Shown here: piece by piece, positions 38,184 through 48,502 of the stretch | Layout: the number at the start of each line of letters is the position of its first letter | Numbering within the stretch: position 1 is the first letter of the stretch | Origin: an uncultured Lachnospiraceae bacterium | Lineage (GTDB): Bacteria; Bacillota; Clostridia; Lachnospirales; Lachnospiraceae | Assembly (NCBI GenBank): GCA_902786205.1 | Contig: CADABQ010000014.1 | Coordinates: 6,332-64,005, forward strand | Direction of reading: 5' to 3' | DNA length: 57,674 bases | The notes under the pieces: generated by a model | What the model was told of the DNA's origin: nothing | What the model saw: the letters and a program-made list of their open reading frames with translations, nothing else | Database searches by the model: none | Made by a program: the position numbers and the translations under genes

Positions 38184-38633
38184 TTAATCTGAATTGAAAT
38201 GTACTAGATTATTTTCATTAAGAATATAATCATAACAATTTAAATCGTTACGTTCAATCCAACCTAATTCATGCCAATAGGCATTTCCAATTTTATTTTC
38301 AGAAAACGCAACCAAACTTGCTTTACTAATTTTTTCCTTTTTCAGTGCATTTAAAGAATATTGAACCATTTTAGTAGCAATTCCATGTTTCCGATAATCA
38401 CGCTGCACGCATACATGATAGAAACATCCGGTCCTTCCATCATGCCCGCATAAAATAGTTCCAATAATCTTTCCATCCTCTTCTGCAACAACGCTTGTTG
38501 TAGGGTTTCTTTTGAGGAAACGTGTAATTCCCTCTTCTGAATCATCAATTGCGCGGATACCAAAACCTTCTATGCTATTCCATAATTTATACATTTTGGG
38601 GTAATCTTCCGCTTTCATGGCACGAATCTGCAT
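38184..38633 (-). CDS. GNAT-family N-acetyltransferase (YpeA-like)
   Basis: The 149-aa single-domain GNAT begins IRAMKAEDYPKMYKLWNSIEGFGIR and has the acetyl-CoA site VQRDYRKHGIATKMV followed by NAYWHELGWI. The start motif resembles the YpeA group. Its position upstream of argJ invites a link to glutamate acetylation, but it lacks the features of ArgA and nothing in the sequence proves it. The foldback element separates it from argJ. ATG 38633 has AGGAGG upstream. Confidence 0.78.
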   Translation of the reverse strand: MQIRAMKAEDYPKMYKLWNSIEGFGIRAIDDSEEGITRFLKRNPTTSVVAEEDGKIIGTILCGHDGRTGCFYHVCVQRDYRKHGIATKMVQYSLNALKKEKISKASLVAFSENKIGNAYWHELGWIERNDLNCYDYILNENNLVHFNSD

Positions 38634-39218
38634 AGGAAATCCTCCTTTAATTCGTAATTCAGGAATTTTAACTTCCCGATTCTTCGCTTCCTTTTAAGTT
38701 TTAATAATTATACAACTTTTTTAATTTTTATGCAATCCCTGTTTTTGCTTTTTTCCGTTATTTTTTCTTTCCTTTTTTATAACAACTTTTCTTGTCTAAT
38801 ACTACAAATTAATAGTTATTTTTTTACAATTTCAGACTTATTTGCAAAAAGGAATAAGCAGTTGTATTTAAGCATACATCAGACGGCTTCTGCTATCCTT
38901 TTTGAAGCATTTTATGTGAAAAAATAAAAATTAAAATTAAAGCCTATGCTAATTATTATAATCCGATACTTTTTTATTGCAATATGCAGAACTAAATCTT
39001 TTTTATTTTTTGGCATGCAATCAATTCTATATATACAAACCGATAAAAAAGGTATCGTTTCCTCAAAAGTAATACTTGAATAATTTTTTATTTTGTTATA
39101 TATTAAATAAGAATTATTTATAAACATTTCAAGGAAAATTGTTTTATTTGTAGATGCATATTTATACATCTGCATGAATAGTAAAACATTTATAAAATGC
39201 AAACGGAGGTAGTTAGTT
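38634..39218. other. AT-rich divergent intergenic region (GNAT/argG)
   Basis: No gene or RNA was recognised. No T-box core is seen. The last 80 bp hold the argG promoter and ARG-box-like sites described separately. Confidence 0.5.
39139..39188 (+). promoter_or_regulatory. argG promoter with overlapping ARG-box-like operators
   Basis: TTGTTT (39139-39144) and TTATAC (39162-39167) are 17 bp apart. TGCATATTTATACA (39155-39168) fits the ArgR half-site pattern TGNATWWWWATNCA exactly and covers the -10. A second, weaker copy TGAATAGTAAAACA lies at 39175-39188. Repression of argG by ArgR/AhrC in the presence of arginine is the natural reading. Confidence 0.5.
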
Positions 39219-40442
39219 ATGAAAGAAAAGGTTGTTTTAGCGTATTCAGGTGGACTTGATACTACAGCTATTATTCCATGGTTAAAGGAACATTATGATT
39301 ATGATGTCATCTGCTGCTGTATCAATTGCGGTCAAGGTGAAGAATTGGACGGTTTAGAGGAGCGTGCTAAATTATCTGGCGCATCTAAATTGTATATTGA
39401 AGATGTAGTAGATGAATTTTGTGATGATTATATCGTTCCTTGTGTACAGGCAAATGCTGTTTATGAAAACAAATATTTATTAGGAACATCAATGGCTCGT
39501 CCTGTTATTGCAAAAAAATTAGTCGAAGTTGCAAGAAAGGAAAATGCAGTAGCAATTTGTCATGGTGCTACTGGTAAGGGAAATGACCAAATTCGTTTTG
39601 AGCTTGGTATTAAGGCCTTAGCTCCAGATATTAAAATCATTGCACCATGGAGACTAGATACATGGCAGATGGATTCTCGTGAAGCTGAAATTGAATACTG
39701 TCAAAAACACGGAATCAACCTACCTTTCTCAGCTGACTCAAGCTATAGCCGTGATAGAAACTTATGGCACATCTCACACGAAGGTCTTGAATTAGAGGAT
39801 CCTGCAAATGAGCCAAACTATGATCATTTATTAGTATTAGGTAATACTCCTGAAAAAGCACCTGAAGAAGGCGAATATGTTACTATGCAATTTGAAAAAG
39901 GTGTTCCAGTTGCATTAAATGGCAAGAAGATGAAAGTTTCTGAAATCATTACTGCATTAAATGAACTTGGCGGTAAACATGGTATTGGTATTGTTGATAT
40001 TGTAGAAAACCGTGTAGTTGGAATGAAATCAAGAGGTGTATACGAAACTCCTGGTGGAACAATTTTAATGGAAGCACATCAGCAGTTAGAAGAATTGATT
40101 TTGGATCGTGATACATATGCTGTAAAGAAAGATATGGCAAATAAATTTGCTGAAATCGTATACGAAGGAAAATGGTTTACACCTTTGCGTGAAGCTGTAC
40201 AGGCATTTATCGAAGTTACACAAAAATATGTAACTGGTGAAGTTAAATTCAAATTATACAAGGGAAATATTATCAAGGCAGGTACAACTTCTCCATATTC
40301 ACTTTATAATGAAAATCTTGCATCCTTTACAACTGGTGATTTATACGATCATCATGATGCAGATGGATTTATCAATTTATTTGGATTATCTTTAAAAGTA
40401 CGTGCTATGAAAATGGCTGAAGCAGAGAAAAATAATAAATAA
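39219..40442 (+). CDS. argG: Argininosuccinate synthase
   Basis: The 407-aa protein has the N-type ATP pyrophosphatase loop [28 protein letters not shown] and the substrate-binding segments of the family ([19 protein letters not shown]). It condenses citrulline and aspartate with ATP. GGAGG precedes ATG 39219. It is monocistronic: argH would be expected nearby but does not follow, as a strong terminator and then glmS come next. Confidence 0.95.
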   Translation: MKEKVVLAYSGGLDTTAIIPWLKEHYDYDVICCCINCGQGEELDGLEERAKLSGASKLYIEDVVDEFCDDYIVPCVQANAVYENKYLLGTSMARPVIAKKLVEVARKENAVAICHGATGKGNDQIRFELGIKALAPDIKIIAPWRLDTWQMDSREAEIEYCQKHGINLPFSADSSYSRDRNLWHISHEGLELEDPANEPNYDHLLVLGNTPEKAPEEGEYVTMQFEKGVPVALNGKKMKVSEIITALNELGGKHGIGIVDIVENRVVGMKSRGVYETPGGTILMEAHQQLEELILDRDTYAVKKDMANKFAEIVYEGKWFTPLREAVQAFIEVTQKYVTGEVKFKLYKGNIIKAGTTSPYSLYNENLASFTTGDLYDHHDADGFINLFGLSLKVRAMKMAEAEKNNK

Positions 40443-40460
40443 TCTTTTTCTTTCTAAATC

Positions 40461-40502
40461 AAGAGAGTATACAGCTCATGTTTGCTGTATACTCTCTTTT
40501 TT
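40461..40502 (+). terminator. argG terminator
   Basis: A perfect 15-bp stem (40461-40475 with 40484-40498, containing GAGAGTATACAGC) and an 8-nt loop are followed by a run of T. Confidence 0.95.
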
Positions 40503-40649
40503 TGTTCTTCTTGAATGCGTAGTATTTTGCAAATACTAGTTTGTGAATCGTAACAACAATTAATTGAATTGACTTCCTAACTATGAATGCATTGCTTTTT
40601 AAGAAAAAATATGTTACATTTGAATCGGTTATGTAAATAACTGCAGAAA

Positions 40650-40897
40650 TGCTTATTAGCGCCAGAACCAGAAAAAATAGGATATTCCTGTTATTACTAC
40701 CAATATTTTTGGTAACCGTTCAGCCCAAAAGAATACTTTAGTCAATTTGTATGTTGGGGCATTTTATGAATGCCCGTGGTTAAACGATTCCTGTTTAAAT
40801 ATTTGTATGATTATAGGCTATTCTATCTTAAGAATGGTGGACGAGGTAAAGGGAGTATCGAATTTTCGGCGGATGCCCTTTCGTATTATGGGATGCG
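40650..40897 (+). ncRNA. glmS ribozyme-riboswitch
   Basis: Core motifs of the glucosamine-6-phosphate-activated self-cleaving ribozyme are in order. These are AGCGCCAGAAC, with the cleavage site expected between A40658 and G40659; GGTAACCGTTCAGCCCAAAAG; GGTGGACGAGGTAAAGGGAGTATCGAATTTTCGGCGGATG split over 40836-40875; and the final P4-type hairpin ending near 40897. It lies in the leader of glmS, 75 bp before its start. Cleavage on GlcN6P exposes the mRNA to RNase J, which is encoded in this window. Confidence 0.93.
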
Positions 40898-40972
40898 TGA
40901 TATATGGATAAACTGTCAGGTAACTGAAAAACAATATCTGTATAACCTAAATAAAAAAAGGAGTTTATGTTT

Positions 40973-42796
40973 ATGTGTGGAATTATTGGCTTTACAGGTA
41001 AATTAGATGCCAAAAAAGTGTTAACGGAGGGTCTTCAAGAGTTAGAGTATCGAGGATATGATAGTGCGGGAATTGCATATTTTACAAAGGATAAGATTCG
41101 TACTATAAAAAAAGAAGGCAAGGTTTCTCAATTATGTGAGGAAGTAAAGAAACTTGTTCAGGAGGATACTACAACCTGTGGCATTGGTCATACACGTTGG
41201 GCAACACATGGTGGTGTATCTACTACAAATTCGCACCCACATACGTATGGGTGTGTTACATTGATTCATAATGGAATCATTGAAAATTATAAAAAATTGG
41301 AAGAGGAATTTCGAAAAAAAGGACAGGAACCTGTTTCACAGACAGATACAGAAATTGTAGCCATGGTAATCAATGACTGTTATGATGGAAATCCAATTAA
41401 GGCTATTAAAAAAGCGGTTGCAAAATTAGAGGGTGCTTATGCATTTTGCATTATGTTTGAAGATTATCCGGGCGTTATTTATGCTATTCGTTCTGGCAGT
41501 CCATTAGTAGCAACAAATACAGAAAAAGGCTCTGTTATTGCTTCGGATATGGTTGCTCTATTAAAATATTCAAAAGATTATTTTGTATTGCCAGAACATC
41601 ATATTGCACGATTAACGGAAGACGGAATTACAGTTACGAATATGGAACATCAGGTTGTAGAACCTAAAATGTTACATGTAAACTGGGATGTTGCTTCTGC
41701 TCGAAAAGGTGGATATGATTATTTTATGTTAAAAGAAATTCATGAGCAACCGGAAGCATTAAGAAAAACCATAGGGCCACGTATTGTGGAAGGATTGCCT
41801 GATTTTACAGAAGATAATGTTCCAGATAGTCTATTTACAGATGTCAACAGAGTAATCATTACCGCTTGTGGTACAGCAATGCATGCGGGGCTAATTGGAA
41901 AAAATTTAATTGAGCGTTTTGTACGCATTCCAGTTACTGTAGATATAGCCTCTGAATTTCGTTATCAAGATCCGATTCTTGATGAACATACTTTAGTGAT
42001 TACGATTTCACAATCGGGAGAAACTGCAGATACATTGGCCGCACTACGATTAGCAAAAGAAAGAAAAGCGAAAACATTATCTGTAGTAAATGTCAAAGGA
42101 TCTTCTATCGCTAGAGAAAGTGATTACGTGTTATATACACATGCTGGTCCGGAAATTGCTGTAGCAAGCACAAAAGCATATACAGTACAATTATCTATTA
42201 TGTATTTGATCGCATTCCGCTTTGCTTATGCCAAAGGTAAATTTACAGAAAAAGATGTAAAAAATTTAGTTAAAACATTAGAAAATACGATAAAAACAGT
42301 AGACGAACTGTTGGATTATGATGATGAAATAAAAAGCATTGCAAAAAAACTAAAAAAAACAGAGGACTTATTCTTTATCGGACGTGGGTTGGATTATGCA
42401 CTCTCCTGCGAAGGATCTATAAAATTAAAAGAGATAAGTTATATTCATTCAGAAGCATATGCAGCTGGTGAATTAAAACATGGTACAATTTCACTTATTA
42501 CAGATAACGTTCCAGTGGTTGCGTTAGCAACCCAGCAAGATGTTTATGCAAAAATGATTTCTAATATACGTGAAGTACGTTCTCGCGGTGCCAGAGTTAT
42601 TTTAATTACCAATGCAGACGCACATGTAGATGCATCGCTTTGTGATTACCATATTATGTTACCAGAAATGAATGATTTATTTACGCCTTTTGGCACTGCT
42701 GTTATTTTACAATATATTGCTTATTATGCTGCTGTCAGCCGAGGATTAAATGTGGATCAGCCACGTAATTTAGCAAAATCTGTTACAGTAGAATAA
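40973..42796 (+). CDS. glmS: Glucosamine-fructose-6-phosphate aminotransferase (isomerizing)
   Basis: The start is set at 40973 so that Met is followed by Cys, the catalytic N-terminal nucleophile (MCGIIGFTG); an ATG 6 bp earlier would block it. The protein is 607 aa: a class 2 glutaminase domain (GIGHTRWATHG, HNGIIENY) and two SIS sugar-isomerase domains (TACGTAMHAG, SQSGETADT, SEAYAAGELKHGTISLI, and the DQPRNLAKSVTVE tail). It makes glucosamine-6-phosphate from fructose-6-phosphate and glutamine for the cell wall. Controlled by the upstream ribozyme. Confidence 0.96.
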   Translation: MCGIIGFTGKLDAKKVLTEGLQELEYRGYDSAGIAYFTKDKIRTIKKEGKVSQLCEEVKKLVQEDTTTCGIGHTRWATHGGVSTTNSHPHTYGCVTLIHNGIIENYKKLEEEFRKKGQEPVSQTDTEIVAMVINDCYDGNPIKAIKKAVAKLEGAYAFCIMFEDYPGVIYAIRSGSPLVATNTEKGSVIASDMVALLKYSKDYFVLPEHHIARLTEDGITVTNMEHQVVEPKMLHVNWDVASARKGGYDYFMLKEIHEQPEALRKTIGPRIVEGLPDFTEDNVPDSLFTDVNRVIITACGTAMHAGLIGKNLIERFVRIPVTVDIASEFRYQDPILDEHTLVITISQSGETADTLAALRLAKERKAKTLSVVNVKGSSIARESDYVLYTHAGPEIAVASTKAYTVQLSIMYLIAFRFAYAKGKFTEKDVKNLVKTLENTIKTVDELLDYDDEIKSIAKKLKKTEDLFFIGRGLDYALSCEGSIKLKEISYIHSEAYAAGELKHGTISLITDNVPVVALATQQDVYAKMISNIREVRSRGARVILITNADAHVDASLCDYHIMLPEMNDLFTPFGTAVILQYIAYYAAVSRGLNVDQPRNLAKSVTVE

Positions 42797-42821
42797 AAAA
42801 TATGACGTATTTAAAGACAAG

Positions 42822-42853
42822 GACCATATTCAATAAATGAATATGGTCTTTTT
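42822..42853 (+). terminator. glmS terminator
   Basis: GACCATATTCA (42822-42832) pairs with TGAATATGGTC (42838-42848), followed by T5, 26 bp after the stop codon. Confidence 0.92.
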
Positions 42854-42860
42854 AGATAGG

Positions 42861-43487
42861 CTATTTTAATAGAAAAATAGAAAGACAATAGCCAAATAGA
42901 ATGAATGGAGCAAACGGAAAAGGCTCCTTTTTTGATTTTTTTTTGCAACCAAGTAAATAAAATGCATAAATTGTTGCAAATAATAAAGCAAAAAACAGCA
43001 CCGAAAAAGAACAGAAATAGTCAGAATAAAATCCAATCATACCCATTAATTTTACATCTCCAAATCCAATTGCCTGTTTCGACAACCAATAAACACAGGA
43101 TAAAATACCAATACTGAGCATACCACCTATTAAAGATGGTATAAAAACTGTTTTTACAGCAGTACTATTTTTCAAACACTCTATCAACAAAAAAAATGTT
43201 TGAAATAATCCGCCACAAAAAAGAAGTGTATTAGGTATTATTTTTATTTCTGCATCTACAACAGCAACACAATACAAAATTTGATACAAGGTAAGTAATC
43301 TTGTGTATTGTAATAAATCTGTTGTTCTTTGTCTGGCAATATTGGCAAAAATAATGGTAAAACATAATGTTACCAAGTATCCTATTACAATATTTTTTCT
43401 TTTCGTTTCCTCTTTTTTTCTTCTAAAACATAAATAAAAATATGCTAGACTCTGTGTGATAATCGTTAATAAGACTTGTAATATCAT
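42861..43487 (-). CDS. A24-family prepilin peptidase-like protein
   Basis: ATG 43487 is favoured (208 aa) because hydrophobic sequence begins there; the frame is open to 43637 but that part overlaps maf. The protein has about six transmembrane helices and both aspartate motifs of A24 aspartic peptidases: VDAEIKIIPN and IGFGDVKLMG. Such enzymes cut and sometimes N-methylate type IV prepilins, including ComGC-type pseudopilins. No pilin or comG gene is in the window, but comEA and comEC are, so a competence link is possible. The N-terminal methylase domain of full PilD is absent. Confidence 0.78.
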   Translation of the reverse strand: MILQVLLTIITQSLAYFYLCFRRKKEETKRKNIVIGYLVTLCFTIIFANIARQRTTDLLQYTRLLTLYQILYCVAVVDAEIKIIPNTLLFCGGLFQTFFLLIECLKNSTAVKTVFIPSLIGGMLSIGILSCVYWLSKQAIGFGDVKLMGMIGFYSDYFCSFSVLFFALLFATIYAFYLLGCKKKSKKEPFPFAPFILFGYCLSIFLLK

Positions 43488-43600
43488 CCCTGCATGTTCT
43501 CCTTTGTGCTGTTTTTTACAAATCCTATTATACATAAAAAGAAGAAAAAATTTGGATTTTAAGACAGATAACCAATTTTTAAGATGAACGACCAGTTTAC

Positions 43601-44182
43601 TTAAATAGAAACTCCTAATTCTTCCATTTCTTTCCAAAAACGTGCAATTGGAAAACCTACAACATTATAATAATCACCAACAATACCTTCTATGTATTTT
43701 GCAAACAACCCTTGTATCGCATAAGCACCAGCTTTATCCATTGGTTCACCAGTATAACAATATTCTTCTATCTTCTCTTTAGAAAGTGATGCCACTTTTA
43801 CCCTTGTTAATTCTGCAAATTTTCTGACTTTTATTTGATTTCCTTGTTTCAAAATAATACAAACACCCGTATAGACACTATGTTCATGTCCCTGCAAATT
43901 CAGAAGCATTTGTATAGCCTCTGGTTTATTCTTTGGTTTTCCAAGAATCGCTCCTTGGTTACACACAATAGTATCTGCTCCAATGATAATTGAATTTTCT
44001 GGAGCCTGTGTTTTGATATCATCTGCTTTTATAAAGGCTAATTCCTCTACTATTTTTTCTGGTTCTGTAAACGAGGTTATCTCCTCTTTCTTACTTGGTA
44101 TAACTTTAAAGTTTAATCCAGCTTGCTTTAAAATTTCCTTACGCCTTGGCGAACCAGATGCCAATATAATTTGATTTGTCAT
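43601..44182 (-). CDS. maf: Maf-family nucleotide pyrophosphatase
   Basis: The 193-aa protein has the Maf signature IILASGSPRRKEILKQAGL with catalytic Ser-Arg-Arg, IIGADTIV in the middle and YAIQGLFAKYIEGIVGDYYNVVGFPI at the end. Maf enzymes hydrolyse modified or canonical nucleoside triphosphates (dTTP/UTP type) and influence septation when overproduced. ATG 44182 has AGGAG upstream. It follows the AI-2E gene by 15 bp. Confidence 0.92.
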   Translation of the reverse strand: MTNQIILASGSPRRKEILKQAGLNFKVIPSKKEEITSFTEPEKIVEELAFIKADDIKTQAPENSIIIGADTIVCNQGAILGKPKNKPEAIQMLLNLQGHEHSVYTGVCIILKQGNQIKVRKFAELTRVKVASLSKEKIEEYCYTGEPMDKAGAYAIQGLFAKYIEGIVGDYYNVVGFPIARFWKEMEELGVSI

Positions 44183-44197
44183 TTACATTTTCTCCTA

Positions 44198-45529
44198 TTA
44201 CTTTTCAATATATTCCTGTTCTCCTAATGGTTCAATACTTCCTGCACTTTCGTATACCTTAGAGCTAGTCGGGAGGTTTTTCCTTTCCAAATTGCGATTT
44301 ACTACCTTTTTGATAATATGATAGATAACACCAAAAGTAGGTACACCAAATATCATTCCAAGAAAACCGAATAGGCCAGAACCTAACATAATTGCAAAAA
44401 TTACCCAAAAAGCGGATAACCCAGTTGAATTACCTAAAATTTTTGGACCAATAAAGTTTCCATCCAATTGTTGTAAAATGACAATAATAATAACAAAAAT
44501 AATTCCAGCCTTAGGATTTGCCAAAAAAATCAGTATTGCACTTGGTACACCTCCAATATATGGACCAAAAAAGGGAATAATGTTTGTCACACCAACAATC
44601 ACACTTACAATGAGTGTATATGGGATCTTCAATATTGATAAAATAATAAAACATAAAACACCAATAATACAAGAATCAATTATTTTACCAGATAGAAAAC
44701 CAAGAAAAATTCTATCACTATCTCTTGCTAATTCCAAAATACCTTCTGTTGTTTTTTTTGGAAAAATTGCATATAATAATTTCTTTGTCTGTCCTTTAAA
44801 CTTTTCTTTTGTAGATAAAACATATATCGATACAATTAGACCGATAAATACATTTTCCAATACATTAATTACACCGACAACTCCGATTGTAATTTTGGAA
44901 AAGAACGTATCCATCTTTCCTAATAAATCTGTCTTTATCCAATTTTCAATATATGTCTCTGCAGATATAATTGCCTGTTGTATCAAATCATCATACTTTT
45001 CATTGATTGACAAACTACCAATCCAAGTAGAAAATGCATTTACTCTTCCAGGCATTTCTCGAACCAGATTTGTTACACTTGCTATTAAATCTGGTAATAT
45101 TGAATAGATTATAACAGTAATAAGTACTATAGCAAAGACAACCGACAATAAGAGACTAATAGAACGTATTCGTCTTTTCGCCTTTAAATCAGTTTCTTTT
45201 TTCTTGGTAAGTTTAAAAAATATTTTTTCAAACCATTTCATAATTGGATTCAGTAAATATGCAAAAATTAGCCCTACTATGATAGGCTGTAAAATTCTCA
45301 TCAATGCATGTACCGCTTTCATTACGTCTGAAATACGTAAAAAAATCAATGCGCACAATACACTGGCCACAATGACAAGAAAACACATAATTCCTTTCCA
45401 CATAAAATCTTGTAACGGATGATGCACTTTTTTCGTTTTACTTTTTTTAGCAGATGCTTCTTTTTCTTCAACAATTGGTACAGATACAGCAATCAATTCA
45501 TTTTTTGGATTGCTCTTGTTTTTTGACAT
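44198..45529 (-). CDS. AI-2E family transporter (PerM/YtvI type membrane protein)
   Basis: The 443-aa protein has a charged cytoplasmic N-terminus, then about eight transmembrane helices in the AI-2E arrangement, with the conserved NPIMKWFEK after helix 3 and IIPFFGPYIGGVPSAIL near helix 6. Members include YtvI (sporulation), Na+/H+ antiporters and AI-2 exporters, so no substrate can be named. ATG 45529 has AGGGG upstream. Probably co-transcribed with maf. Confidence 0.82.
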   Translation of the reverse strand: MSKNKSNPKNELIAVSVPIVEEKEASAKKSKTKKVHHPLQDFMWKGIMCFLVIVASVLCALIFLRISDVMKAVHALMRILQPIIVGLIFAYLLNPIMKWFEKIFFKLTKKKETDLKAKRRIRSISLLLSVVFAIVLITVIIYSILPDLIASVTNLVREMPGRVNAFSTWIGSLSINEKYDDLIQQAIISAETYIENWIKTDLLGKMDTFFSKITIGVVGVINVLENVFIGLIVSIYVLSTKEKFKGQTKKLLYAIFPKKTTEGILELARDSDRIFLGFLSGKIIDSCIIGVLCFIILSILKIPYTLIVSVIVGVTNIIPFFGPYIGGVPSAILIFLANPKAGIIFVIIIVILQQLDGNFIGPKILGNSTGLSAFWVIFAIMLGSGLFGFLGMIFGVPTFGVIYHIIKKVVNRNLERKNLPTSSKVYESAGSIEPLGEQEYIEK

Positions 45530-45642
45530 AATTATCCACCCCTTATTTCTGTACTAAAAATCTTACTCTTACATTTCTTTGTTTTTCTATCATCCTATTA
45601 TGCAAATTACACATATTTAGAAATCTTTCCAAAGCATAATGT

Positions 45643-45724
45643 AAAAAGCGAAATACACTTATTTCTTTGGGTTACTTGTGCGTGCTCTGCACACAGCTAC
45701 CTTACAGATATAAATGTATTTCGC
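45643..45724 (-). terminator. Extended terminator-like structure after icd
   Basis: GCGAAATACA (45648-45657) pairs with TGTATTTCGC (45715-45724) around a 57-nt insert that contains another hairpin (GTGCGTGC / GCACAC). On the minus strand the outer stem is followed by TTTTTACA. Confidence 0.65.
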
Positions 45725-45791
45725 CTTTCTATATTTATCAAACAGAGTATATCTATATCCTAATTACTCTACTTTTATACAAATAAATATT

Positions 45792-47000
45792 TTATAACAT
45801 TTCCTCTAAAGTTTTTCTGATAGCTAAAATGAAATTCTGACTATTTACTACATTTACATCTTTTAATGTTGTAATCAAAGCTAAATCTTTTGTCATTGTT
45901 CCATTTTCTATTGTTGCAATAGTAGCTTTTTCTAATTTGTCTGCAAATTTTTGCAATTCTGTATTATTATCTAATTCGCCACGTTTTCTTAAAGCACCTG
46001 TCCATGCAAAAATAGTTGCTACAGAGTTTGTAGAAGTTTCCTCACCCTTTAAATGTTTGTAATAATGTCTTTGTACTGTACCATGAGCAGCTTCGTATTC
46101 GTAATTTCCTTCTGGCGACACTAATACAGAAGTCATCATTGCTAAAGAACCAAATGCAGAAGAAACCATATCACTCATAACATCTCCATCATAGTTCTTA
46201 CATGCCCAAATATAGCCACCTTCGGACTTCATAACGCGTGCAACCGCATCATCAATCAATGTATAGAAATATGTGATACCTGCTTTTTCAAATTTATCTG
46301 CATATTCTGCATCAAAAATTTCCTGGAAAATATCTTTAAATGTATGATCGTACTTCTTAGAAATAGTATCCTTTGTTGCAAACCATAAATCCTGCTTTGT
46401 ATCTAATGCATAATTAAAGCAGCTTTTTGCAAAACTAGTAATAGAAGAATTCAGATTGTGCATACCCTGTACAATACCAGAACCAGTAAAGTTATGAATC
46501 AATTCTCTTATTTCTGTTCCATCTTCACCAGTAAATACGATTTCAGCTTTTCCTGCGCCAGGAATTTTCATCTCACTACCCTTATAAACATCACCATACG
46601 CATGTCTGGCAATTGTAATTGGCTTTTTCCAATTTTTAACACATGGTTCAATTCCTTTTACAACAATTGGAGCACGAAAAACAGTTCCATCTAGAATAGC
46701 ACGAATTGTTCCGTTTGGACTTTTCCACATTTCCTTTAATGTATATTCCTTCATTCTTGCAGCATTTGGAGTAATGGTAGCACATTTAACTGCTACACCA
46801 TACTTCTTTGTTGCTTCGGCGGAATCAATTGTAACCTGATCATCTGTTGCATTACGATGCTCTAGTCCTAAATCATAATACTCTGTTTTCAAATCAACAA
46901 AAGGAAGTAATAATTCATCCTTGATCATTTTCCACAGAATTCTAGTCATTTCGTCTCCATCCATCTCAACTAATGGTGTTGTCATCTTAATTTTTTCCAT
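45792..47000 (-). CDS. icd: NADP-dependent isocitrate dehydrogenase
   Basis: The 402-aa protein belongs to the eukaryote-like homodimeric IDH subfamily (subfamily II). It starts with [15 protein letters not shown], then has [10 protein letters not shown], the catalytic Tyr/Lys regions and [15 protein letters not shown], and ends with [11 protein letters not shown]. It converts isocitrate to 2-oxoglutarate and supplies NADPH and glutamate carbon. No other TCA gene adjoins. ATG 47000 has AGGAGG upstream; its own terminator indicates a single-gene unit. Confidence 0.94.
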   Translation of the reverse strand: MEKIKMTTPLVEMDGDEMTRILWKMIKDELLLPFVDLKTEYYDLGLEHRNATDDQVTIDSAEATKKYGVAVKCATITPNAARMKEYTLKEMWKSPNGTIRAILDGTVFRAPIVVKGIEPCVKNWKKPITIARHAYGDVYKGSEMKIPGAGKAEIVFTGEDGTEIRELIHNFTGSGIVQGMHNLNSSITSFAKSCFNYALDTKQDLWFATKDTISKKYDHTFKDIFQEIFDAEYADKFEKAGITYFYTLIDDAVARVMKSEGGYIWACKNYDGDVMSDMVSSAFGSLAMMTSVLVSPEGNYEYEAAHGTVQRHYYKHLKGEETSTNSVATIFAWTGALRKRGELDNNTELQKFADKLEKATIATIENGTMTKDLALITTLKDVNVVNSQNFILAIRKTLEEML

Positions 47001-47200
47001 TTTCGTCCTCCTTGTTATGTTTAGAGCCTTCCAATAATAAAGAAATCTTATTCACATAATATTTTATCCTTTTCGTTATCTTAATGCTCTTTCTATTTAC
47101 CTATATGATTTCTCAAAAACTATTATAACGGAAAAAGCGAATAGAAACAAGAAAAATATAAAAATTACTATTTTTATGCTTTATTTTTTGGATAATATTA

Positions 47201-48502
47201 CTATGAAATTTTAATCTTTTTTATATCACTATATGCTCCATATACTTTTGTCCCATTTACCGTTTTGAATGCACGTACCTTAAAATAATAGGTTTTTTCC
47301 TTCTCCAAATTTGATATTGAAAGGCTTGTTCCCTTTTTTTGCACTTTGCTGCTTGCAGAAAACGTCTTGTTACTAGCATATACTAAAACATAACCACTGG
47401 CATTTGATACTTTTTTCCAACGAACTGATAATACTCGATCTTTTTCAGATGCTTTAGAAGATTTTTGCACTTGGTTTTCTGTCAGTTCTAACTCTTTTAC
47501 CTTTCCTACTTTAGTAACCGCAATTTCTATATCCTTGATAAGCTTTTGCAATGTCTTTTTCCCAACATGCCCATCCGCGGCCAAGCTTCGTTTCTTTTGA
47601 TACTTTTTGGCAATTGTTGCATCTGCTTTACTAAATTTTCCATCTACTTTAATGGAATAGCCAAGCTTTTTAAGAGAAGCCTCTACCCATTTTACATCGT
47701 TTCCTTTCATAACTGAAGATTTATAATATATAGTTCTTGTTGGCACCGCATATTTTCCTAAAGGATTGTATGTAGAAGCTGGTTTTGCATTTGGAATTTC
47801 CGTCGCTTTTGGAATTTGTGTTATGGATGGTTTTGAAGTTACAGCAACTGATGTCGTAACCTGTGGTGATGCAGTTATTTTTGGCGAAACTGTCGGAGAA
47901 GGCGTATTTGTTGCACTTGCCTTTTCCTTAATTACACGATACGTCGTAATTGTAGACCAAGAAAGTTTATATATTTGAGAAACAGGTATACAACATCCCT
48001 GCTTTTCCGTTTCGTATGCAGAATCATCAAAATAAATAGTGTCTTTTTCTACTTTTTTTGCAACGATGTAATGTGTTCCACCACCATAATTGCCTCCAAC
48101 AATAACACCTTGTGGATATTTAGCAAGAAGATCTTTTATAAATTTTTGCTTTTCTGTCTGCGATTTTGATGCAATAGAACCTGTTTCACTTGTTGCATCA
48201 ACGCCAAATGCTTTTGCAATTAAGCTGTGATTACAATAATTGCTTTTTCCATTTGCCACATACACAGAAACCGGATCCGCATCATATCCCATAGATTTCA
48301 AAATCATAGCATAGGAAGAAATATAACATAATGAGGTAAGTGTTTTTCCATTATAGGTCCATCCTTTTTGTGAATACCAATGTGAAGTATCTTCTGCATA
48401 AATAGAGGTAGGTTTCTGTATTCTTTCAACTGTCAGTGTTGTACCCGCTAACATAGCAGAAGCAAGTACTCCTGCAAGTATCTTTTTTGTAAATTGTTTC
48501 AT
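47201..48502 (-). CDS. Secreted C39-like cysteine peptidase with peptidoglycan-binding and Fn3 modules
   Basis: The 433-aa protein has a Sec signal peptide (about 1-25). A papain-like C39-type domain follows (about 38-190), with Cys in SLCYISSYAMIL, His in GGGTHYIVAKK and Asp in IYFDDSAY. A Thr/Pro-rich linker follows, then a PG_binding_1-like module (about 265-325: GNDVKWVEASLKKLGYSIKV) and a fibronectin type III-like domain (about 345-430). It is probably anchored in the wall and cleaves peptides outside the cell; the substrate is unknown. No ABC transporter or bacteriocin gene adjoins, which argues against leader processing. Confidence 0.7.
   Translation of the reverse strand: MKQFTKKILAGVLASAMLAGTTLTVERIQKPTSIYAEDTSHWYSQKGWTYNGKTLTSLCYISSYAMILKSMGYDADPVSVYVANGKSNYCNHSLIAKAFGVDATSETGSIASKSQTEKQKFIKDLLAKYPQGVIVGGNYGGGTHYIVAKKVEKDTIYFDDSAYETEKQGCCIPVSQIYKLSWSTITTYRVIKEKASATNTPSPTVSPKITASPQVTTSVAVTSKPSITQIPKATEIPNAKPASTYNPLGKYAVPTRTIYYKSSVMKGNDVKWVEASLKKLGYSIKVDGKFSKADATIAKKYQKKRSLAADGHVGKKTLQKLIKDIEIAVTKVGKVKELELTENQVQKSSKASEKDRVLSVRWKKVSNASGYVLVYASNKTFSASSKVQKKGTSLSISNLEKEKTYYFKVRAFKTVNGTKVYGAYSDIKKIKIS

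Noticed and set aside
38634..39218. T-box or amino-acid riboswitch upstream of argG
   Set aside because: No conserved T-box core sequence or terminator/antiterminator pair is visible; ARG-box-like operators explain control better.
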